This document shows positions 43,476 to 49,016 of a stretch of 49,016 nt of DNA, piece by piece. Under the pieces are notes generated by a model. The model made no database searches. It was given only the letters and a program-made list of their open reading frames with translations, and was not told where the DNA came from. The DNA is taken from positions 1-49,016 of the forward strand of contig JAFQRZ010000017.1 in assembly GCA_017409825.1 (NCBI GenBank), read 5' to 3'. The position numbers and the translations under genes are program-made. This stretch comes from Agathobacter sp. (GTDB taxonomy: Bacteria; Bacillota; Clostridia; Lachnospirales; Lachnospiraceae). How positions within the stretch are numbered: the stretch's first letter is position 1; each line of letters starts with the position of its first letter.

Positions 43476-44550
43476 CTTTTATCTTCTTTTCATCTAGTTT
43501 CGTTATAAATTCGCCATTTTTGTATAGTTCTAGGTTCTCATTCACCAAAACATCATGCAGATACCATTCATTCTTGAAATCCTTACGATATTCCTCTCGA
43601 ATCTTCTTTTCTTTCGGAATTGCTTCTCGTAAATATGCATCCAGAAACAGATAAAAGCTTTCTTCATCATCCACACGAATACGACGAATCCCTTCTTTCT
43701 CCTCACTATACCATGTTACATAATGCGGACATTTCTGATCCATCAACGCAAAAGACAGGGTTGCTGCCAAGTCCAAATATGCCCCCGCCTCGATTTCCTT
43801 TTTCCGTAATGTTTTTGACTGCAAAGGTCGTAGCTCCAGCATCAATACTACAGCGCAGGCCTTCGGCAAACTATTCTCTTTTACCATCAGGTCATCCATC
43901 TTGGCACTAAGCTTCCAATGAATACTCTGCAGCTTGTCCTTTTCCCGATATGCACGTATTTCGAAGGTTTCCCCAGAATCATGTCCTGGACGAAAATCAT
44001 CATATACATCTGCATCGCCAAGAAAATTACGAACAGCTTCTGTAATCTGTACATTAGCAGAATACACTTCCGGCATAACCAGCACCGAACTAAAATCCCT
44101 ACATTTACGTTTTAGACAAATCAGTCCAAATAGACTATATATTTTCATCTGTGTCAAAGAAATCTCATGACAGCCAGCTCCTTTTAACTCCATCTTTATC
44201 GAATAGTTGCGCTCTCCTGCCGAAACATCCTCGAACGCAATCCACTGGCTCTTCCCATTCTTATGTAACACATTTTTATTTTTCACACGTACTTCTACTT
44301 TTCCCGCTGGCAATACGCCTTTATTTCGAATTTTGATATTCACACCAACCGGGCGTCCCGACTCCGTCATAGAAATCGGAACATCGATATAACATTTCAT
44401 CGTAATGATGCGATAAATAAGTTCCACGATGGAAAGGAATAACAATATGCCTAGAGCATACCCGATTGTCAGCATTATTGTATTCGTATACAAAATCCCA
44501 AGATAAAAGCAAACTGCCACAATTAGTAGGACAATGATTATACTAACCAC
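43444..44550 (-). CDS. DUF58-domain protein
   Basis: A 368-residue protein with two N-terminal membrane segments (about 2-22 and 25-46), a beta-rich part and the DUF58 core whose signature is YREKDKLQSIHWKLSAK near residue 205-220. DUF58 proteins have a degenerate von Willebrand-like fold and accompany MoxR ATPases. It overlaps the MoxR gene by eight bases and the transglutaminase gene by 32 bases, so all three are made together. Likely a membrane adaptor for the MoxR ATPase; the target is unknown. Confidence 0.92.
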   Translation of the reverse strand: MVSIIIVLLIVAVCFYLGILYTNTIMLTIGYALGILLFLSIVELIYRIITMKCYIDVPISMTESGRPVGVNIKIRNKGVLPAGKVEVRVKNKNVLHKNGKSQWIAFEDVSAGERNYSIKMELKGAGCHEISLTQMKIYSLFGLICLKRKCRDFSSVLVMPEVYSANVQITEAVRNFLGDADVYDDFRPGHDSGETFEIRAYREKDKLQSIHWKLSAKMDDLMVKENSLPKACAVVLMLELRPLQSKTLRKKEIEAGAYLDLAATLSFALMDQKCPHYVTWYSEEKEGIRRIRVDDEESFYLFLDAYLREAIPKEKKIREEYRKDFKNEWYLHDVLVNENLELYKNGEFITKLDEKKIKDECEKLELLL

Positions 44551-45508
44551 GATATTCTCTCTTCTCCATATAGCTTGCTGGCTGTGTCACTTCGGATAAA
44601 ATCTGATCCAATACAGCCTCTTCTGTTACATGTGTTACTCTTGCCTTTGTATTCAGTACAATTCGATGCTTCCCGATATCCTTAAACACCTGATACACAT
44701 CCTCTGGTGTCACATAGGTTCTTCCTTCCAAGAAAGCCCATGCCTTTGCCATACGCACACATGCCAAGGTTCCACGAGGACTGATACCTAATTCAATGTA
44801 TGGATTTTCTCTCGTACTCTGCACCAGCTTGCAGATATAAGAGTACACATGGTCGTGTACCTGCACCTGCTCTACAACCTCCTGCATCTGAGTCAAGGCC
44901 TTCGCATCCAAGATACCACGCACCTGTTCCATATCATTTTTTACACTTTTCCCTTTTGCAATCGCAATCTCACTATGCAAATCTGGATATCCCATGCTCA
45001 TACAAATCATGAAACGGTCCAACTGAGATTCTGGCAAAAGCTGTGTACCTGCACTTCCCTTCGGATTCTGGGTTGCCATTACCACAAAAGGTTCTGGTAC
45101 TGGATGGCTCACCCCGTCAATCGTTACTACGCCCTCTTCCATAACCTCCAAAAGCGCAGACTGCGTCTTTGGTGAGGTACGGTTGATTTCGTCTGCAAGG
45201 AAAAGATTACACATGATTGGCCCCTGACGGTATTCAAAACGCCCCGTTTCCTTCTGATACATAGAAAAGCCTAAAATATCTGCAGGCATAACATCTGGTG
45301 TAAACTGCACACGTTGATTCATCAAGCCCATTGCACGCGAAAAAGCCACTGCTAGAGTGGTCTTTCCTACACCGGGTACGTCTTCTATCAAAATATGTCC
45401 ACCTGCCAAAATCGCTGCAAGTGCCTTTTCGATTCGGTCATCCTTACCGGTTACTACCTTTTTTACTTCATCCATTACTAAGTTCGCGCATTCGTATGCT
45501 GTCGCCAT
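44543..45508 (-). CDS. MoxR-family AAA+ ATPase
   Basis: A 321-residue cytoplasmic ATPase. Walker A is VPGVGKTT, Walker B LFLADEINRT, sensor 1 in MATQNP, and arginine-finger region LDRFM. MoxR ATPases act as chaperones that mature or activate partner complexes, usually with DUF58 and von Willebrand proteins. The start at 45508 has GGGGGGA in front; a longer reading to 45556 would reach further into the hydrolase gene. It overlaps the hydrolase gene by 41 bases. Confidence 0.94.
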   Translation of the reverse strand: MATAYECANLVMDEVKKVVTGKDDRIEKALAAILAGGHILIEDVPGVGKTTLAVAFSRAMGLMNQRVQFTPDVMPADILGFSMYQKETGRFEYRQGPIMCNLFLADEINRTSPKTQSALLEVMEEGVVTIDGVSHPVPEPFVVMATQNPKGSAGTQLLPESQLDRFMICMSMGYPDLHSEIAIAKGKSVKNDMEQVRGILDAKALTQMQEVVEQVQVHDHVYSYICKLVQSTRENPYIELGISPRGTLACVRMAKAWAFLEGRTYVTPEDVYQVFKDIGKHRIVLNTKARVTHVTEEAVLDQILSEVTQPASYMEKREYRG

Positions 45509-46436
45509 AGTAAATCCCCCCTGTTTTCTCAAAAAAGTTATAAACTGCAGCCTCATAGCTTGGAGTATCCACGCAATGGCTCATTCCATGAGCTGCACCT
45601 TGAATCAAAACCAGCTGTACATGATCCTCTCCTGCCAGCTGACAATCCATACTCATCGAGCATGGCACAAAATCATCTGCATCCCCGTGCAGAATCAGTG
45701 TCGGAATATCACTTTCCTTTACCGCTTCTACAGCAGAGCTTTCCTCTACATCAAACTTACCAATCCACTTTGCGCTAAGTTTCGCCAATGCGTATGTGAC
45801 CTTTACAGGAAAGCACATCTGCTTAATCACACTACAGAGAATTGCCTTTGGTGAAGAATACGGACAATCCGCTACAATACCTGCTACGTTTTCTGGCAAT
45901 CCTACATTCGATGCCATAAGTACCGTCGCTCCACCCATGGATAATCCACTTAAATAAATCTTTTGATTTTTCCCAAATCGCTCCGTGAAGTATTCCACCC
46001 AGCAGCGCACATCGTATCGTTCCTTCACTCCGAATGTGATCGTTTTCCCTTGGCTTTTTCCATGTGCCCTCTGATCTGCCAAAAGCACGTTAAATCCTAA
46101 TTTTCGGGTATAAAGAAAAATCCCATTGCCATCTCGAATTGCACTGCATCGATATCCGTGAAAAAACATGATAAGTGGTGCATCATCCTTCAAATGATAA
46201 TATTTCCCGTACAAAAGAAGTCCATCTTCCGATTTCACCTGCACTTCCTCATAAGGAACCGCCATAACCTCTTTCACACATTTCGTAATCGTACCATGAT
46301 ACGCATCATAGCCAGCCCCATGCGGCAGACTATTATCATCTCCCATATACTGCTTATTGGAAGAAAAAATGACATCATATAAAACTACTATAAATACTAC
46401 AAACAGCAGTACCAAAACTACCAAAAACCAAACCAC
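45468..46436 (-). CDS. alpha/beta hydrolase, membrane-anchored
   Basis: A 322-residue protein with one N-terminal hydrophobic segment (about 2-24) and an alpha/beta hydrolase domain. The nucleophile elbow is GLSMGG, the acid is probably in HGDADDFVP, and the His in GAAHGMSH. The oxyanion loop FFHGYRCS is also clear. It resembles the BAAT/acyl-CoA-thioesterase-like or serine-aminopeptidase-S33 hydrolases of clostridia, with unknown substrate. The second hydrolase at 47788-48684 has the same anchor-plus-hydrolase plan, with the MFS gene between them. Confidence 0.88.
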   Translation of the reverse strand: MVWFLVVLVLLFVVFIVVLYDVIFSSNKQYMGDDNSLPHGAGYDAYHGTITKCVKEVMAVPYEEVQVKSEDGLLLYGKYYHLKDDAPLIMFFHGYRCSAIRDGNGIFLYTRKLGFNVLLADQRAHGKSQGKTITFGVKERYDVRCWVEYFTERFGKNQKIYLSGLSMGGATVLMASNVGLPENVAGIVADCPYSSPKAILCSVIKQMCFPVKVTYALAKLSAKWIGKFDVEESSAVEAVKESDIPTLILHGDADDFVPCSMSMDCQLAGEDHVQLVLIQGAAHGMSHCVDTPSYEAAVYNFFEKTGGIYYGDSIRMRELSNG

Positions 46437-46456
46437 TGTTACTACTACCTCAATCT

Positions 46457-47740
46457 TTATTTTTTCTGCTTAGAAGCAAAATATGTAGGAATTAAAGTAA
46501 GTACACTCATAATACCTGCTGCAAAAAATAGTACATTGGAAGGTGCCATACCTACGTTTCCATTGATTTCTACCTGTGCACCAAAATTCTGAATAATAAT
46601 ATTCGCTGTGGATGGTCCCAGTACCATAGGAATCATTACGTTGAAAATGATTCGTACCCCTTCAAACTGTCCGAAGTTTCCTTCTGGATACAAATTCTTT
46701 GACCAAGCTGTCGTGGTCTGCATAATCAGCACATAGCCAATACCTGCTAAAATAATGCCTGGAAGCAATAACGGAATCGTTTTACCTGCAATACCAATTA
46801 CAAATAATCCCACAACAGAGAAACCGATACTTGCAATAATCATCTTGATATGCTGCCCATTATTAATCGCCTTGGTAGCTGGAATCGTAGCTAAAATCGC
46901 AAGTCCTAAACCAACGCCTTGTAAAATGCCAGACATACCTTCGTCATAGCCTAACACATAAATAAAATAATTTCCGATATGTGCATAATAGAAATTGAAA
47001 CAGATAAAATATACACAGCTTGTCAAAAATACACAGAACAATTCTTTATTTTCTTTTACGGTTTTAAAGTTAAATACAGAAAAGAACTGGTGCCAAAAGC
47101 CTTTTTCATCACGGTTTGGCTGTAAGCCTTCGCCTTCCTTCATGAAGATGAAACCTAACGTACCAATAACCATTACCGAAACGCCCATAATGATAAAGAA
47201 TGCAAAGTAATCTAAGATACTGATTAAAATACCACTTACCACGGTACCAACGATAGTTGCGATAATCGGAAGTGCTGCTAATGCTGCACCAATCTGTCCA
47301 CGGTTCTTTTCATTAGAGATATCCGTCGTCCAACTGCTAAATGCAGCGTCATTTCCCATACTTCCGAAGAAACTCATCAGCGCATCCATCGCAACAATCA
47401 TCACTGCCGCTGCGATAATCTCGTTCTTTGGAAGGAATTCGGATACCCCGAATAAAATGGTAAAAATACCCCAAAGCACATATCCGATAAAAATAAACGG
47501 ACGTCTTTTTCCTTTGCGGTCACTCATAGTACCCCAATAGAACGTACTAAAGGTCGTTACGATGGAGGAAATTGCCGTCATCCAGCTGATAATCCACGCG
47601 TAAGGTCCGATTTTTGCATAAATAAAGGTATTAAACCATTGGTTCTCTACGTTCCAGCAAAGCTGACCTGCCAAACCTACTACCCAAATCAATATCCATT
47701 CTCTTCTTCCGATTTTCTCTAGCATATTTTTCTTTTCCAT
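46457..47740 (-). CDS. MFS transporter, GPH-like
   Basis: A 427-residue transporter with about twelve hydrophobic segments. The loop GTMSDRKGKRRPFIFIGY after the second and third segment is the MFS A-motif in the form used by sugar symporters of the GPH/sucrose-transporter type. It lies between two alpha/beta hydrolase genes with gaps of 20 and 47 bases, so it may import or export the compound that these hydrolases act on. Direction and substrate are open. Confidence 0.87.
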   Translation of the reverse strand: MEKKNMLEKIGRREWILIWVVGLAGQLCWNVENQWFNTFIYAKIGPYAWIISWMTAISSIVTTFSTFYWGTMSDRKGKRRPFIFIGYVLWGIFTILFGVSEFLPKNEIIAAAVMIVAMDALMSFFGSMGNDAAFSSWTTDISNEKNRGQIGAALAALPIIATIVGTVVSGILISILDYFAFFIIMGVSVMVIGTLGFIFMKEGEGLQPNRDEKGFWHQFFSVFNFKTVKENKELFCVFLTSCVYFICFNFYYAHIGNYFIYVLGYDEGMSGILQGVGLGLAILATIPATKAINNGQHIKMIIASIGFSVVGLFVIGIAGKTIPLLLPGIILAGIGYVLIMQTTTAWSKNLYPEGNFGQFEGVRIIFNVMIPMVLGPSTANIIIQNFGAQVEINGNVGMAPSNVLFFAAGIMSVLTLIPTYFASKQKK

Positions 47741-47787
47741 TATATTTCCCTCTTTTCCCTGAAATATGTATCTTATATCATAGTCCT

Positions 47788-48684
47788 TTACGTGTATACT
47801 TTTTCAACAAATGCCTGCATCATCTTCATATACCGTTCGGTATCATCTACAACACAATCCGCGTGATCCACACCTTCAAAAAGATGCAACTCCTTGTAGC
47901 CCTTATTGGCTTCGTACATCTTTTCGCTATGCCAATGTGCCGTAAAGGTATCATTCGTTCCGTGAACAAAGCAAATCGGAATTTCATTTTCTTTCAAACG
48001 GTCAATTGGACGAACCTCCTCGAAACGATAGCCAAATAACAATTTGCAAACTGGCGATGCCAAATCCGCCAGCCAGCCTGGGAATCGAAATCCTTGCAAC
48101 GTCTTCCAACGAAGCACTGGGAGAATTTCGCTATAGCCACAGTCATTGATAATAAAATCCACCTTTGGCTTATATTCCAATGCCATCAACTGTAGTCCTG
48201 CCCCCATCGACTCTCCATGCAGACCAATACGAATGTCTCTGCCATATCTTTCGTAGGTATCTTCAATTACCGCCATCAAATCCCTGGATTCTTTGATACC
48301 AAATGTAATTGTCGCAGGTTTATTCACTCCATGACCACGATTATCATAAATCACACAGTTATATCCCATTTTTCTCCACAGCACAACATATTTGTACATT
48401 CCATAACGAGTGCTGGTATATCCATGCGATAATACAACGTAATGCTTGTTCTCTGGATTTCCTGGTACGAAACCAACCCAAAGTTCCTGTCCATCAAACG
48501 TTTTCACCGTATGCTCATTTTCTATTTCCAGATTTTCCTCTCTTGTAAATGGATATTGCTTCAAATGCCCCAATTCATACTCCAATGTGTGCACCTTCGG
48601 TCTGACAGCAAAGCATGCCATAAAAACCAAAAACAGTACAATTATCACCAATATAGTCCCTAATAATCCAATTAAAAATTCCAT
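47788..48684 (-). CDS. alpha/beta hydrolase, membrane-anchored
   Basis: A 298-residue protein with an N-terminal hydrophobic segment (about 4-26) and an alpha/beta hydrolase fold: nucleophile elbow LHGESMGAG, acid in VHGTNDTFT and His in EGVDHADCV. The loop VLSHGYTSTR is the oxyanion region. It resembles the FrsA/YqkD-like hydrolases of Firmicutes. First gene of the long operon that reaches at least 37701; a good TTGAAG-17-TATAAT promoter lies upstream. Confidence 0.9.
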   Translation of the reverse strand: MEFLIGLLGTILVIIVLFLVFMACFAVRPKVHTLEYELGHLKQYPFTREENLEIENEHTVKTFDGQELWVGFVPGNPENKHYVVLSHGYTSTRYGMYKYVVLWRKMGYNCVIYDNRGHGVNKPATITFGIKESRDLMAVIEDTYERYGRDIRIGLHGESMGAGLQLMALEYKPKVDFIINDCGYSEILPVLRWKTLQGFRFPGWLADLASPVCKLLFGYRFEEVRPIDRLKENEIPICFVHGTNDTFTAHWHSEKMYEANKGYKELHLFEGVDHADCVVDDTERYMKMMQAFVEKVYT

Positions 48685-48733
48685 CTTATGCCCCTTAAAT
48701 TCTAGTTTTGGATATAATTACCCTATTGTCCAC

Positions 48734-48762
48734 ATTATACTCCGAAACGCCTTCTACTTCAA
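48734..48762 (-). promoter_or_regulatory. promoter of the long envelope operon
   Basis: On minus: TTGAAG (48757-48762), a 17-base spacer and TATAAT (48734-48739), about 50 bases before the hydrolase start. The -10 region and following bases (TATAATGTGGACA) recur inverted at 48868-48880. Confidence 0.7.
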
Positions 48763-48846
48763 CGAATATATATTATTTCTTCGATTCGTAAAGTGCATTT
48801 TAATAAAATTCCGATTTGTGCACTCGGTTGATTTCTTAAATACTAC

Positions 48847-49002
48847 GAAAAGCACAGGGAGCATATATATAATGTGGACACGTCTTTCGCTCATAGTGTC
48901 CTCGTTGCGTTACTAAATTCACAGCCCACAAACTGTGGTCTGTTCATTAAGTAACGACGGGCCACTAATGGTCCCCTTTTATATATGCTCCCTGTGCTTT
49001 TC
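48847..49002. other. structured inverted-repeat element, no gene
   Basis: A 23-bp perfect inverted repeat (48847-48869 with 48980-49002; left arm begins GAAAAGCACAGGGAGC) encloses 110 bases that fold further. GGACAC pairs with GTGTCC (48876-48881/48896-48901). CGTTACT pairs with AGTAACG (48908-48914/48950-48956), with inner ACAG/CTGT and CCACA/TGTGG helices. GGGCCA pairs with TGGTCCC with one bulge (48959-48964/48969-48975). The whole 48685-49016 stretch has no credible reading frame. It may be a noncoding RNA, an IS-related miniature element, or a large terminator for a gene beyond the window. The coding strand cannot be decided. Confidence 0.7.
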
Positions 49003-49016
49003 TTACTTTTTGAGGA

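Noticed and set aside
48446-48916. 156-codon open frame on plus across the hydrolase start and into the structured element
   Set aside because: Overlaps the start of a well-supported gene on minus, lacks a ribosome site, and the protein is not family-like.

Overview
The window reads as a chromosomal segment of a gut or rumen Lachnospiraceae-type Firmicute (Butyrivibrio/Roseburia/Lachnospira-like). The reasons are the low-to-moderate GC, strong AGGAGG ribosome sites, LTACGG/SCVACG lipoboxes, a circularly permuted GH3 enzyme of the type known in Butyrivibrio and Ruminococcus, GPH sugar transporters and many two-component proteins. Almost every gene lies on the minus strand; only an aldo/keto reductase and a YegP-like protein are clearly on plus. 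I see no tRNA, rRNA, CRISPR, phage or insertion sequence.

Layout. 1-2.4 kb: a coiled-coil protein divergent from a ferredoxin-type aldo/keto reductase. 2.4-12.7 kb: a glycoside module with two GH3 enzymes (one permuted and membrane-anchored), an AgrA/AgrC-type LytTR two-component system directly behind the canonical GH3 gene, a lipoprotein, a GtrA-like protein and a GPH transporter. 12.9-22.9 kb: small membrane proteins, a MATE pump, an SGNH-hydrolase lipoprotein, an 11-residue-repeat protein, a YegP-like protein, an NfnB/GltD-like flavoprotein, two SDR-type oxidoreductases and a chemoreceptor. 23.0-31.3 kb: a tightly overlapping seven-gene operon resembling dlt (carrier protein, MBOAT, DltD-like protein, adenylating ligase) framed by an Ig/transglutaminase membrane protein and a gamma-glutamyltransferase lipoprotein. 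31.4-37.7 kb: MntP coupled to a diguanylate cyclase, a tandem-receiver regulator and a 1056-residue hybrid kinase. 37.7-48.7 kb: a run of overlapping genes with two alpha/beta hydrolases, an MFS transporter, a MoxR-DUF58-transglutaminase set, an OmpR/histidine-kinase pair and two membrane proteins. 48.7-49.0 kb: no gene, but a strongly structured inverted-repeat element.

How parts connect. Four intergenic regions carry the same promoter architecture: three TTAACA-like hexamers at exact 11-bp steps, then exactly 20 bp, then a -10 box, each facing a minus-strand gene. A fifth, two-hexamer version lies just upstream of the OmpR-type regulator gene at 40130-40801. One target (13305-13697) is a paralogue of a small membrane protein in that regulator's own operon (37701-38075). 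I infer a local envelope regulon run by this two-component system. The second notable system is the dlt-like cassette: its ligase and DltD-like protein differ from canonical Dlt proteins at key residues, and its flanking genes suggest modification of a surface polymer or peptide with something other than ordinary D-alanine.
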